DNA of 64,000 nucleotides from Rallus limicola (Eukaryota; Chordata; Aves; Gruiformes; Rallidae): NCBI GenBank assembly GCA_022605955.1, contig JAKCOZ010000314.1, positions 1-64,000 of the forward strand, read 5' to 3'. The first letter of the stretch is position 1. Every line of letters begins with the position of its first letter. The notes below the pieces were generated by a model. The model searched no databases, was not told the DNA's origin, and saw only the letters and a list, made by a program, of their open reading frames with translations. The translations under genes were made by a program, and so were the position numbers. Below are positions 23,568 through 37,600 of the stretch, in pieces.

Positions 23568-25063
23568 ACTGAAAGGCATAGCTTGTCTGAAACCTCCTAA
23601 CAGGACACAAAAGCAGACCCTGTCACTTTGGCTCTCAGCCTTTTCCTTTGCCTGGAAAGAGGGAACATGCCTGGAACCTCCTACGGTGCTTTTCTCGGCC
23701 CTAGCAGACTGCAGTTCAAAACATGCTAAACGTCCAGCAATAACTCCCAAAGTAAAGAAGCTAGAACTGAAAGGCATAGCTTGTCTGAAACCTCCTAACA
23801 GGACACACAAGCTGACCCTGTCACTTTGGCTCTCAGCCTTTTCCTTTGCCTGGAAAGAGGGAACATGCCTGGAACCTCCTACGGTGCTTTTCTCGGCCCT
23901 AGCAGACTGCAGTTCAAAACTTGCTAAACGTCCAGCAATAACTCCCAAAGTAAAGAAGCTAGGACTGAAAGGCATAGCTTGTCTGAAACCTCCTAACAGG
24001 ACACACAAGCAGACCCTGTCACTTTGGCTCTCAGCCTTTTCCTTTGCCTGGAAAGAAGGAACATAACTGCTACCTCCTACAGTGCTTTTCTCGGCCCTAG
24101 GAGACTGCTGTTCAAAACATGCAAAACGTCCAGCAATAACTCCCAAAGTAAAGAAGCTAGGACTGAAAGGCATAGCTTGTCTGAAACCTCCTAACAGGAC
24201 ACACAAGCAGACCCTGTCACTTTGGCTCTCAGCCTTTTCCTTTGCCTGGAAAGAGGGAACATGCCTGGAAGCTCCTACGGTGCTTTTCTCGGCCCTAGCA
24301 GACTGCAGTTCAAAACATGCTAAACGTCCAGCAATAACTCCCAAAGTAAAGAAGCTAGGCATGAAAGGCATAGCTTGTCTGAAACCTCCTAACAGGACAC
24401 ACAAGCAGACCCTGTCACTTTGGCTCTCAGCCTTTTCCTTTGCCTGGAAAGAAGGAACATACCTGCTACCTTCTAAAGAGCTTTTCTCGGCCCTAGCAGA
24501 CTGCAGTTCAAAACACGCTAAACGTCCAGCAATAACTCCCAAAGTAAAGAAGCTAGGCCTGAAAGGCATAGCTTGTCTGAAACCTCCTAACAGGACACAC
24601 AAGCAGACCCTGTCACTTTGGCTCTCAGCCTTTTCCTTTGCCTGGAAAGAGGGAACATACCTGCTACCTCCTACAGTGCTTTTCTCGGCCCTAGCAGACT
24701 GCAGTTCAAAACATGCTAAACGTCCAGCAATAACTCCCAAAGTAAAGAAGCTAGGCATGAAAGGCATAGCTTGTCTGAAACCTCCTAACAGGACACACAA
24801 GCAGACCCTGTCACTTTGGCTCTCAGCCTTTTCCTTTGCCTGGAAAGAGGGAACATGCCTGGAACCTCCTACGGTGCTTTTCTCGGCCCTAGCAGACTGC
24901 AGTTCAAAACATGCTAAACGTCCAGCAATAACTCCCAAAGTAAAGAAGCTAGGACTGAAAGGCATAGCTTGTCTGAAACCTCCTAACAGGACACAAAAGC
25001 AGACCCTGTCACTTTGGCTCTCAGCCTTTTCCTTTGCCTGGAAAGAGGGAACATGCCTGGAAC

Positions 25064-28000
25064 CTCCTACGGTGCTTTTCTCGGCCCTAGCAGACTGCAG
25101 TTCAAAACATGCTAAACGTCCAGCAATAACTCCCAAAGTAAAGAAGCTAGAACTGAAAGGCATAGCTTGTCTGAAACCTCCTAACAGGACACACAAGCTG
25201 ACCCTGTCACTTTGGCTCTCAGCCTTTTCCTTTGCCTGGAAAGAGGGAACATGCCTGGAACCTCCTACGGTGCTTTTCTCGGCCCTAGCAGACTGCAGTT
25301 CAAAACTTGCTAAACGTCCAGCAATAACTCCCAAAGTAAAGAAGCTAGGACTGAAAGGCATAGCTTGTCTGAAACCTCCTAACAGGACACACAAGCAGAC
25401 CCTGTCACTTTGGCTCTCAGCCTTTTCCTTTGCATGGAAAGAGGGAACATGCCTGGAACCTCCTGCGGTGCTTTTCTCGGCCCTAGCAGACTGCAGTTCA
25501 AAACATGCTAAACGTCCAGCAATAACTCCCAAAGTAAAGAAGCTAGGACTGAAAGGCATAGCTTGTCTGAAACCTCCTAACAGGACACACAAGCAGACCC
25601 TGTCACTTTGGCTCTCAGCCTTTTCCTTTGCATGGAAAGAGGGAACATGCCTGGAACCTCCTACGGTGCTTTTCTCGGCCCTAGCAGACTGCAGTTCAAA
25701 ACATGCTAAACGTCCAGCAATAACTCCCAAAGTAAAGAAGCTAGGCATGAAAGGCATAGCTTGTCTGAAACCTCCTAACAGGACACACAAGCAGACCCTG
25801 TCACTTTGGCTCTCAGCCTTTTCCTTTGCCTGGAAAGAAGGAACATACCTGCTACCTCCTACAGTGCTTTTCTCGGCCCTAGCAGACTGCAGTTCAAAAC
25901 ATGCTAAACGTCCAGCAATAACTCCCAAAGTAAAGAAGCTAGGACTGAAAGGCATAGCTTGTCTGAAACCTCCTAACAGGACACACAAGCAGACCCTGTC
26001 ACTTTGGCTCTCAGCCTTTTCCTTTGCCTGGAAAGAAGGAACATACCTGCTACCTCCTACGGTGCTTTTCTCGGCCCTAGCAGACTGCAGTTCAAAACAT
26101 GCTAAACGTCCAGCAATAACTCCCAAAGTAAAGAAGCTAGGCATGAAAGGCATAGCTTGTCTGAAACCTTATAACAGGACACACAAGCAGACCCTGTCAC
26201 TTTGGCTCTCAGCCTTTTCCTTTGCCTGGGTAAGAGGGAACATGCCTGGAACCTCCTACGGTGCTTTTCTCGGCCCTAGCAGACTGCAGTTCAAAACATG
26301 CTAAACGTCCAGCAATAACTCCCAAAGTAAAGAAGCTAGGCATGAAAGGCATAGCTTGTCTGAAACGTCCTAACAGGACACACAAGCAGACCCTGTCACT
26401 TTGGCTCTCAGCCTTTTCCTTTGCCTGGAAAGAGGGAACATGCCTGGAAGCTCCTACGGTGCTTTTCTCGGCCCTAGCAGACTGCAGTTCAAAACATGCT
26501 AAACGTCCAGCAATAACTCCCAAAGTAAAGAAGCTAGGACTGAAAGGCATAGCTTGTCTGAAACCTCCTAACAGGACACACAAGCAGACCCTGTCACTTT
26601 GGCTCTCAGCCTTTTCCTTTGCCTGGAAAGAAGGAACATACCTGCTACCTCCTACAGTGCTTTTCTCGGCCCTAGCAGACTGCAGTTCAAAACATGCTAA
26701 ACGTCCAGCAATAACTCCCAAAGTAAAGAAGCTAGGACTGAAAGGCATAGCTTGTCTGAAACCTCCTAACAGGACACACAAGCAGACCCTGTCACTTTGG
26801 CTCTCAGCCTTTTCCTTTGCCTGGAAAGAGGGAACATGCCTGGAACCTCCTACGGTGCTTTTCTCGGCCCTAGCAGACTGCAGTTCAAAACATGCTAAAC
26901 GTCCAGCAATAACTCCCAAAGTAAAGAAGCTAGGCATGAAAGGCATAGCTTGTCTGAAACCTTATAACAGGACACACAAGCAGACCCTGTCACTTTGGCT
27001 CTCAGCCTTTTCCTTTGCCTGGAAAGAGGGAACATGCCTGGAACCTCCTACGGTGCTTTTCTCGGCCCTAGCAGACTGCAGTTCAAAACATGCTAAACGT
27101 CCAGCAATAACTCCCAAAGTAAAGAAGCTAGGCATGAAAGGCATAGCTTGTCTGAAACCTCCTAACAGGACACACAAGCAGACCCTGTCACTTTGGCTCT
27201 CAGCCTTTTCCTTTGCCTGGAAAGAGGGAACATGCCTGGAAGCTCCTACGGTGCTTTTCTCGGCCCTAGCAGACTGCAGTTCAAAACTTGCTAAACGTCC
27301 AGCAATAACTCCCAAAGTAAAGAAGCTAGGACTGAAAGGCATAGCTTGTCTGAAACCTCCTAACAGGACACACAAGCAGACCCTGTCACTTTGGCTCTCA
27401 GCCTTTTCCTTTGCCTGGAAAGAGGGAACATGCCTGGAAGCTCCTACGGTGCTTTTCTCGGCCCTAGCAGACTGCAGTTCAAAACATGCTAAACGTCCAG
27501 CAATAACTCCCAAAGTAAAGAAGCTAGGCATGAAAGGCATAGCTTGTCTGAAACCTCCTAACAGGACACACAAGCAGACCCTGTCACTTTGGCTCTCAGC
27601 CTTTTCCTTTGCCTGGAAAGAGGGAACATGCCTGGAAGCTCCTACGGTGCTTTTCTCGGCCCTAGCAGACTGCAGTTCAAAACATGCTAAACGTTCAGCA
27701 ATAACTCCCAAAGTAAAGAAGCTAGGCATGAAAGGCATAGCTTGTCTGAAACCTCCTAACAGGACACACAAGCAGACCCTGTCACTTTGGCTCTCAGCCT
27801 TTTCCTTTGCCTGGAAAGAGGGAACATGCCTGGAACCTCCTACGGTGCTTTTATCGGCCCTAGCAGACTGCAGTTCAAAACTTGCTAAACGTCCAGCAAT
27901 AACTCCCAAAGTAAAGAAGCTAGGACTGAAAGGCATAGCTTGTCTGAAACCTCCTAACAGGACACACAAGCAGACCCTGTCACTTTGGCTCTCAGCCTTT

Positions 28001-28546
28001 TCCTTTGTCTGGAAAGAAGGAACATACCTGCTACCTCCTACGGTGCTTTTCTCGGCCCTAGCAGACTGCAGTTCAAAACATGCTAAACGTCCAGCAATAA
28101 CTCCCAAAGTAAAGAAGCTAGGCATGAAAGGCATAGCTTGTCTGAAACCTCCTAACAGGACACACAAGCAGACCCTGTCACTTTGGCTCTCAGCCTTTTC
28201 CTTTGCCTGGAAAGAAGGAACATACCTGCTACCTCCTACAGTGCTTTTCTCGGCCCTAGCAGACTGCAGTTCAAAACTTGCTAAACGTCCAGCAATAACT
28301 CCCAAAGTAAAGAAGCTAGGCATGAAAGGCATAGCTTGTCTGAAACCTCCTAACAGGACACACAAGCAGACCCTGTCACTTTGGCTCTCAGCCTTTTCCT
28401 TTGCCTGGAAAGAAGGAACATACCTGCTACCTCCTACGGTGCTTTTCTCGGCCCTAGCAGACTGCAGTTCAAAACATGCTAAACGTCCAGCAATAACTCC
28501 CAAAGTAAAGAAGCTAGGCATGAAAGGCATAGCTTGTCTGAAACCT
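25064..28546 (+). repeat. About 3.5-kb duplicated block, copy 1 (two monomers shorter)
   Basis: Shares a unique series of variants with 29025-32903: 'ctagaactg' near 25149, 'cctgcggtg' near 25464, the frame-shifting 'cctgggtaagagg' at 26226-26236, 'gaaacgtcc' near 26363, 'acgttcagc' near 27691 and 'ttttatcgg' near 27851. The offset is 3,961 bp at first, 4,159 bp at the gggtaag marker and 4,357 bp at the acgttcagc marker. This copy therefore lacks one monomer in each of two places. Confidence 0.85.
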
Positions 28547-29024
28547 CCTAACAGGACACACAAGCAGACCCTGTCACTTTGGCTCTCAGCCTTTTCCTTT
28601 GCCTGGAAAGAGGGAACATGCCTGGAACCTCCTACGGTGCTTTTCTCGGCCCTAGCAGACTGCAGTTCAAAACATGCTAAACGTCCAGCAATAACTCCCA
28701 AAGTAAAGAAGCTAGGCATGAAAGGCATAGCTTGTCTGAAACCTCCTAACAGGACACACAAGCAGACCCTGTCACTTTGGCTCTCAGCCTTTTCCTTTGC
28801 CTGGAAAGAAGGAACATACCTGCTACCTATAAAAGTGCTTTTCTCGGCCCTAGCAGACTGCAGTTCAAAACATGCTAAACGTCCAGCAATAACTTCTAAA
28901 GTAAAGAAGCTAGGCATGAAAGGCAAAGCTTGTCTGAAACCTCCTAACAGGACACACAAGCAGACCCTGTCACTTTGGCTCTCAGCCTTTTCCTTTGCCT
29001 GGAAAGAGGGAACATGCCTGGAAG

Positions 29025-32000
29025 CTCCTACGGTGCTTTTCTCGGCCCTAGCAGACTGCAGTTCAAAACATGCTAAACGTCCAGCAATAACTCCCAAAGT
29101 AAAGAAGCTAGAACTGAAAGGCATAGCTTGTCTGAAACCTCCTAACAGGACACACAAGCTGACCCTGTCACTTTGGCTCTCAGCCTTTTCCTTTGCCTGG
29201 AAAGAGGGAACATGCCTGGAACCTCCTACGGTGCTTTTCTCGGCCCTAGCAGACTGCAGTTCAAAACTTGCTAAACGTCCAGCAATAACTCCCAAAGTAA
29301 AGAAGCTAGGACTGAAAGGCATAGCTTGTCTGAAACCTCCTAACAGGACACACAAGCAGACCCTGTCACTTTGGCTCTCAGCCTTTTCCTTTGCATGGAA
29401 AGAGGGAACATGCCTGGAACCTCCTGCGGTGCTTTTCTCGGCCCTAGCAGACTGCAGTTCAAAACATGCTAAACGTCCAGCAATAACTCCCAAAGTAAAG
29501 AAGCTAGGACTGAAAGGCATAGCTTGTCTGAAACCTCCTAACAGGACACACAAGCAGACCCTGTCACTTTGGCTCTCAGCCTTTTCCTTTGCATGGAAAG
29601 AGGGAACATGCCTGGAACCTCCTACGGTGCTTTTCTCGGCCCTAGCAGACTGCAGTTCAAAACATGCTAAACGTCCAGCAATAACTCCCAAAGTAAAGAA
29701 GCTAGGCATGAAAGGCATAGCTTGTCTGAAACCTCCTAACAGGACACACAAGCAGACCCTGTCACTTTGGCTCTCAGCCTTTTCCTTTGCCTGGAAAGAA
29801 GGAACATACCTGCTACCTCCTACAGTGCTTTTCTCGGCCCTAGCAGACTGCAGTTCAAAACATGCTAAACGTCCAGCAATAACTCCCAAAGTAAAGAAGC
29901 TAGGACTGAAAGGCATAGCTTGTCTGAAACCTCCTAACAGGACACACAAGCAGACCCTGTCACTTTGGCTCTCAGCCTTTTCCTTTGCCTGGAAAGAGGG
30001 AACATGCCTGGAACCTCCTACGGTGCTTTTCTCGGCCCTAGCAGACTGCAGTTCAAAACATGCTAAACGTCCAGCAATAACTCCCAAAGTAAAGAAGCTA
30101 GGCATGAAAGGCATAGCTTGTCTGAAACCTCCTAACAGGACACACAAGCAGACCCTGTCACTTTGGCTCTCAGCCTTTTCCTTTGCCTGGAAAGAAGGAA
30201 CATACCTGCTACCTCCTACGGTGCTTTTCTCGGCCCTAGCAGACTGCAGTTCAAAACATGCTAAACGTCCAGCAATAACTCCCAAAGTAAAGAAGCTAGG
30301 CATGAAAGGCATAGCTTGTCTGAAACCTTATAACAGGACACACAAGCAGACCCTGTCACTTTGGCTCTCAGCCTTTTCCTTTGCCTGGGTAAGAGGGAAC
30401 ATGCCTGGAACCTCCTACGGTGCTTTTCTCGGCCCTAGCAGACTGCAGTTCAAAACATGCTAAACGTCCAGCAATAACTCCCAAAGTAAAGAAGCTAGGC
30501 ATGAAAGGCATAGCTTGTCTGAAACGTCCTAACAGGACACACAAGCAGACCCTGTCACTTTGGCTCTCAGCCTTTTCCTTTGCCTGGAAAGAGGGAACAT
30601 GCCTGGAAGCTCCTACGGTGCTTTTCTCGGCCCTAGCAGACTGCAGTTCAAAACATGCTAAACGTCCAGCAATAACTCCCAAAGTAAAGAAGCTAGGACT
30701 GAAAGGCATAGCTTGTCTGAAACCTCCTAACAGGACACACAAGCAGACCCTGTCACTTTGGCTCTCAGCCTTTTCCTTTGCCTGGAAAGAAGGAACATAC
30801 CTGCTACCTCCTACAGTGCTTTTCTCGGCCCTAGCAGACTGCAGTTCAAAACATGCTAAACGTCCAGCAATAACTCCCAAAGTAAAGAAGCTAGGACTGA
30901 AAGGCATAGCTTGTCTGAAACCTCCTAACAGGACACACAAGCAGACCCTGTCACTTTGGCTCTCAGCCTTTTCCTTTGCCTGGAAAGAGGGAACATGCCT
31001 GGAACCTCCTACGGTGCTTTTCTCGGCCCTAGCAGACTGCAGTTCAAAACATGCTAAACGTCCAGCAATAACTCCCAAAGTAAAGAAGCTAGGCATGAAA
31101 GGCATAGCTTGTCTGAAACCTTATAACAGGACACACAAGCAGACCCTGTCACTTTGGCTCTCAGCCTTTTCCTTTGCCTGGAAAGAGGGAACATGCCTGG
31201 AACCTCCTACGGTGCTTTTCTCGGCCCTAGCAGACTGCAGTTCAAAACATGCTAAACGTCCAGCAATAACTCCCAAAGTAAAGAAGCTAGGCATGAAAGG
31301 CATAGCTTGTCTGAAACCTCCTAACAGGACACACAAGCAGACCCTGTCACTTTGGCTCTCAGCCTTTTCCTTTGCCTGGAAAGAGGGAACATGCCTGGAA
31401 GCTCCTACGGTGCTTTTCTCGGCCCTAGCAGACTGCAGTTCAAAACTTGCTAAACGTCCAGCAATAACTCCCAAAGTAAAGAAGCTAGGACTGAAAGGCA
31501 TAGCTTGTCTGAAACCTCCTAACAGGACACACAAGCAGACCCTGTCACTTTGGCTCTCAGCCTTTTCCTTTGCCTGGAAAGAGGGAACATGCCTGGAACC
31601 TCCTACGGTGCTTTTCTCGGCCCTAGCAGACTGCAGTTCAAAACATGCTAAACGTCCAGCAATAACTCCCAAAGTAAAGAAGCTAGGCATGAAAGGCATA
31701 GCTTGTCTGAAACCTCCTAACAGGACACACAAGCAGACCCTGTCACTTTGGCTCTCAGCCTTTTCCTTTGCCTGGAAAGAGGGAACATGCCTGGAAGCTC
31801 CTACGGTGCTTTTCTCGGCCCTAGCAGACTGCAGTTCAAAACATGCTAAACGTCCAGCAATAACTCCCAAAGTAAAGAAGCTAGGCATGAAAGGCATAGC
31901 TTGTCTGAAACCTCCTAACAGGACACACAAGCAGACCCTGTCACTTTGGCTCTCAGCCTTTTCCTTTGCCTGGAAAGAGGGAACATGCCTGGAAGCTCCT

Positions 32001-32903
32001 ACGGTGCTTTTCTCGGCCCTAGCAGACTGCAGTTCAAAACATGCTAAACGTTCAGCAATAACTCCCAAAGTAAAGAAGCTAGGCATGAAAGGCATAGCTT
32101 GTCTGAAACCTCCTAACAGGACACACAAGCAGACCCTGTCACTTTGGCTCTCAGCCTTTTCCTTTGCCTGGAAAGAGGGAACATGCCTGGAACCTCCTAC
32201 GGTGCTTTTATCGGCCCTAGCAGACTGCAGTTCAAAACTTGCTAAACGTCCAGCAATAACTCCCAAAGTAAAGAAGCTAGGACTGAAAGGCATAGCTTGT
32301 CTGAAACCTCCTAACAGGACACACAAGCAGACCCTGTCACTTTGGCTCTCAGCCTTTTCCTTTGTCTGGAAAGAAGGAACATACCTGCTACCTCCTACGG
32401 TGCTTTTCTCGGCCCTAGCAGACTGCAGTTCAAAACATGCTAAACGTCCAGCAATAACTCCCAAAGTAAAGAAGCTAGGCATGAAAGGCATAGCTTGTCT
32501 GAAACCTCCTAACAGGACACACAAGCAGACCCTGTCACTTTGGCTCTCAGCCTTTTCCTTTGCCTGGAAAGAAGGAACATACCTGCTACCTCCTACAGTG
32601 CTTTTCTCGGCCCTAGCAGACTGCAGTTCAAAACTTGCTAAACGTCCAGCAATAACTCCCAAAGTAAAGAAGCTAGGCATGAAAGGCATAGCTTGTCTGA
32701 AACCTCCTAACAGGACACACAAGCAGACCCTGTCACTTTGGCTCTCAGCCTTTTCCTTTGCCTGGAAAGAAGGAACATACCTGCTACCTCCTACGGTGCT
32801 TTTCTCGGCCCTAGCAGACTGCAGTTCAAAACATGCTAAACGTCCAGCAATAACTCCCAAAGTAAAGAAGCTAGGCATGAAAGGCATAGCTTGTCTGAAA
32901 CCT
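29025..32903 (+). repeat. About 3.9-kb duplicated block, copy 2 (two monomers longer)
   Basis: Partner of 25064-28546. Markers are 'ctagaactg' near 29110, 'cctgcggtg' near 29425, 'cctgggtaagagg' at 30385-30395, 'gaaacgtcc' near 30522, 'acgttcagc' near 32048 and 'ttttatcgg' near 32208. It has one extra monomer between 29.43 and 30.39 kb and another between about 31.5 and 31.7 kb. The match ends where this copy has 'ccttataac' (32901-32909) and the other has 'cctcctaac'. Confidence 0.85.
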
Positions 32904-33391
32904 TATAACAGGACACACAAGCAGACCCTGTCACTTTGGCTCTCAGCCTTTTCCTTTGCCTGGAAAGAGGGAACATGCCTGGAACCTCCTACGGTGCTTT
33001 TCTCGGCCCTAGCAGACTGCAGTTCAAAACATGCTAAACGTCCAGCAATAACTCCCAAAGTAAAGAAGCTAGGCATGAAAGGCATAGCTTGTCTGAAACC
33101 TCCTAACAGGACACACAAGCAGACCCTGTCACTTTGGCTCTCAGCCTTTTCCTTTGCCTGGAAAGAGGGAACATGCCTGGAACCTCCTACGGTGCTTTTC
33201 TCGGCCCTAGCAGACTGCAGTTCAAAACATGCTAAACGTCCAGCAATAACTCCCAAAGTAAAGAAGCTAGGCATGAAAGGCATAGCTTGTCTGAAACCTC
33301 CTAAACAGGACACACAAGCAGACCCTGTCACTTTGGCTCTCAGCCTTTTCCTTTGCCTGGAAAGAAGGAACATACCTGCTACCTATAAAAG

Positions 33392-34615
33392 TGCTTTTCT
33401 CGGCCCTAGCAGACTGCAGTTCAAAACATGCTAAACGTCCAGCAATAACTTCTAAAGTAAAGAAGCTAGGCATGAAAGGCATAGCTTGTCTGAAACCTCC
33501 TAACAGGACACACAAGCAGACCCTGTCACTTTGGCTCTCAGCCTTTTCCTTTGCCTGGAAAGAGGGAACATGCCTGGAAGCTCCTACGGTGCTTTTCTCG
33601 GCCCTAGCAGACTGCAGTTCAAAACATGCTAAACGTCCAGCAATAACTCCCAAAGTAAAGAAGCTAGGACTGAAAGGCATAGCTTGTCTGAAACCTCCTA
33701 ACAGGACACACAAGCAGACCCTGTCACTTTGGCTCTCAGCCTTTTCCTTTGCCTGGAAAGAGGGAACATGCCTGGAACCTCCTACGGTGCTTTTCTCGGC
33801 CCTAGCAGACTGCAGTTCAAAACATGCTAAACGTCCAGCAATAACTCCCAAAGTAAAGAAGCTAGGACTGAAAGGCATAGCTTGTCTGAAACCTCCTAAC
33901 AGGACACACAAGCTGACCCTGTCACTTTGGCTCTCAGCCTTTTCCTTTGCCTGGAAAGAGGGAACATGCCTGGAACCTCCTACGGTGCTTTTCTCGGCCC
34001 TAGCAGACTGCAGTTCAAAACATGCTAAACGTCCAGCAATAACTTCTAAAGTAAAGAAGCTAGGCATGAAAGGCATAGCTTGTCTGAAACCTCCTAACAG
34101 GACACACAAGCAGACCCTGTCACTTTGGCTCTCAGCCTTTTCCTTTGCCTGGAAAGAGGGAACATGCCTGGAAGCTCCTACGGTGCTTTTCTCGGCCCTA
34201 GCAGACTGCAGTTCAAAACATGCTAAACGTCCAGCAATAACTCCCAAAGTAAAGAAGCTAGGACTGAAAGGCATAGCTTGTCTGAAACCTCCTAACAGGA
34301 CACACAAGCAGACCCTGTCACTTTGGCTCTCAGCCTTTTCCTTTGCCTGGAAAGAGGGAACATGCCTGGAACCTCCTACGGTGCTTTTCTCGGCCCTAGC
34401 AGACTGCAGTTCAAAACATGCTAAACGTCCAGCAATAACTCCCAAAGTAAAGAAGCTAGGACTGAAAGGCATAGCTTGTCTGAAACCTCCTAACAGGACA
34501 CACAAGCTGACCCTGTCACTTTGGCTCTCAGCCTTTTCCTTTGCCTGGAAAGAGGGAACATGCCTGGAACCTCCTACGGTGCTTTTCTCGGCCCTAGCAG
34601 ACTGCAGTTCAAAAC
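33392..34615 (+). repeat. Tandem duplication of 3 monomers (594 bp)
   Basis: Positions 33392-34021 repeat at 33986-34615 with an offset of 594 bp. Each copy has the rare 'aacttctaaagt' monomer (near 33448 and 34042), a 'gaagctcc' monomer and an 'aagctgacc' monomer in the same order. The match ends where the second copy has 'acttgc' and the first 'acatgc'. Confidence 0.85.
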
Positions 34616-37600
34616 TTGCTAAACGTCCAGCAATAACTCCCAAAGTAAAGAAGCTAGGACTGAAAGGCATAGCTTGTCTGAAACCTCCTAACAGGACACA
34701 CAAGCAGACCCTGTCACTTTGGCTCTCAGCCTTTTCCTTTGCCTGGAAAGAGGGAACATGCCTGGAACCTCCTACGGTGCTTTTCTCGGCCCTAGCAGAC
34801 TGCAGTTCAAAACATGCTAAACGTCCAGCAATAACTCCCAAAGTAAAGAAGCTAGGACTGAAAGGCATAGCTTGTCTGAAACCTCCTAACAGGACACACA
34901 AGCAGACCCTGTCACTTTGGCTCTCAGCCTTTTCCTTTGCCTGGAAAGAGGGAACATGCCTGGAAGCTCCTACGGTGCTTTTCTCGGCCCTAGCAGACTG
35001 CAGTTCAAAACATGCTAAACGTCCAGCAATAACTCCCAAAGTAAAGAAGCTAGGCATGAAAGGCATAGCTTGTCTGAAACCTCCTAACAGGACACACAAG
35101 CTGACCCTGTCACTTTGGCTCTCAGCCTTTTCCTTTGCCTGGAAAGAAGGAACATACCTGCTACCTCCTACGGTGCTTTTCTCGGCCCTAGCAGACTGCA
35201 GTTCAAAACATGCTAAACGTCCAGCAATAACTCCCAAAGTAAAGAAGCTAGGACTGAAAGGCATAGCTTGTCTGAAACCTCCTAACAGGACACACAAGCA
35301 GACCCTGTCACTTTGGCTCTCAGCATTTTCCTTTGCCTGGAAAGAGGGAACATGCCTGGAACCTCCTACGGTGCTTTTCTCGGCCCTAGCAGACTGCAGT
35401 TCAAAACATGCTAAACGTCCAGCAATAACTCCCAAAGTAAAGAAGCTAGGCATGAAAGGCATAGCTTGTCTGAAACCTCCTAACAGGACACACAAGCAGA
35501 CCCTGTCACTTTGGCTCTCAGCCTTTTCCTTTGCCTCGAAAGAAGGAACATACCTGCTACCTCCTACGGTGCTTTTCTCGGCCCTAGCAGACTGCAGTTC
35601 AAAACATGCTAAACGTCCAGCAATAACTCCCAAAGTAAAGAAGCTAGGCATGAAAGGCATAGCTTGTCTGAAACCTTATAACAGGACACACCATCAGACC
35701 CTGTCACTTTGGCTCTCAGCCTTTTCCTTTGCCTGGAAAGAGGGAACATGCCTGGAACCTCCTACGGTGCTTTTCTCGGCCCTAGCAGACTGCAGTTCAA
35801 AACTTGCTAAACGTCCAGCAATAACTCCCAAAGTAAAGAAGCTAGGCATGAAAGGCATAGCTTGTCTGAAACCTCCTAACAGGACACACAAGCAGACCCT
35901 GTCACTTTGGCTCTCAGCCTTTTCCTTTGCATGGAAAGAGGGAACATGCCTGGAACCTCCTACGGTGCTTTTCTCGGCCCTAGCAGACTGCAGTTCAAAA
36001 CATGCTAAACGTCCAGCAATAACTCCCAAAGTAAAGAAGCTAGGACTGAAAGGCATAGCTTGTCTGAAACCTCCTAACAGGACACACAAGCAGACCCTGT
36101 CACTTTGGCTCTCAGCCTTTTCCTTTGCCTGGAAAGAGGGAACATGCCTGGAAGCTCCTACGGTGCTTTTCTCGGCCCTAGCAGACTGCAGTTCAAAACA
36201 TGCTAAACGTCCAGCAATAACTCCCAAAGTAAAGAAGCTAGGCATGAAAGGCATAGCTAGTCTGAAACCTCCTAACAGGACACACAAGCAGACCCTGTCA
36301 CTTTGGCTCTCAGCCTTTTCCTTTGCCTGGAAAGAAGGAACATACCTGCTACCTCCTACAGTGCTTTTCTCGGCCCTAGCAGACTGCAGTTCAAAACATG
36401 CTAAACGTCCAGCAATAACTCCCAAAGTAAAGAAGCTAGGACTGAAAGGCATAGCTTGTCTGAAACCTCCTAACAGGACACACAAGCTGACCCTGTCACT
36501 TTGGCTCTCAGCCTTTTCCTTTGCCTGGAAAGAGGGAACATGCCTGGAACCTCCTACGGTGCTTTTCTCGGCCCTAGCAGACTGCAGTTCAAAACTTGCT
36601 AAACGTCCAGCAATAACTCCCAAAGTAAAGAAGCTAGGACTGAAAGGCATAGCTTGTCTGAAACCTCCTAACAGGACACACAAGCAGACCCTGTCACTTT
36701 GGCTCTCAGCCTTTTCCTTTGCCTGGAAAGAAGGAACATACCTGCTACCTCCTACGGTGCTTTTCTCGGCCCTAGCAGACTGCAGTTCAAAACATGCTAA
36801 ACGTCCAGCAATAACTCCCAAAGTAAAGAAGCTAGGCATGAAAGGCATAGCTTGTCTGAAACCTTATAAAAGGACACACAAGCAGACCCTGTCACTTTGG
36901 CTCTCAGCCTTTTCCTTTGCCTGGAAAGAGGGAACATGCCTGGAACCTCCTACGGTGCTTTTCTCGGCCCTAGCAGACTGCAGTTCAAAACTTGCTAAAC
37001 GTCCAGCAATAACTCCCAAAGTAAAGAAGCTAGGCATGAAAGGCATAGCTTGTCTGAAACCTCCTAACAGGACACACAAGCAGACCCTGTCACTTTGGCT
37101 CTCAGCCTTTTCCTTTGCCTGGAAAGAAGGAACATACCTGCTACCTATAAAAGTGCTTTTCTCGGCCCTAGCAGACTGCAGTTCAAAACATGCTAAACGT
37201 CCAGCAATAACTGCTAAAGTAAAGAAGCTAGGCATGAAAGGCATAGCTTGTCTGAAACCTCCTAACAGGACACACAAGCAGACCCTGTCACTTTGGCTCT
37301 CAGCCTTTTCCTTTGCCTGGAAAGAGGGAACATGCCTGGAACCTCCTACGGTGCTTTTCTCCGCCTTAGCAGACTGCAGTTCAAAACTTGCTAAACGTCC
37401 AGCAATAACTCCCAAAGTAAAGAAGCTAGGCATGAAAGGCATAGCTTGTCTGAAACCTCCTAACAGGACACACAAGCAGACCCTGTCACTTTGGCTCTCA
37501 GCCTTTTCCTTTGCATGGAAAGAGGGAACATGCCTGGAACCTCCTACGGTGCTTTTCTCGGCCCTAGCAGACTGCAGTTCAAAACATGCTAAACGTCCAG

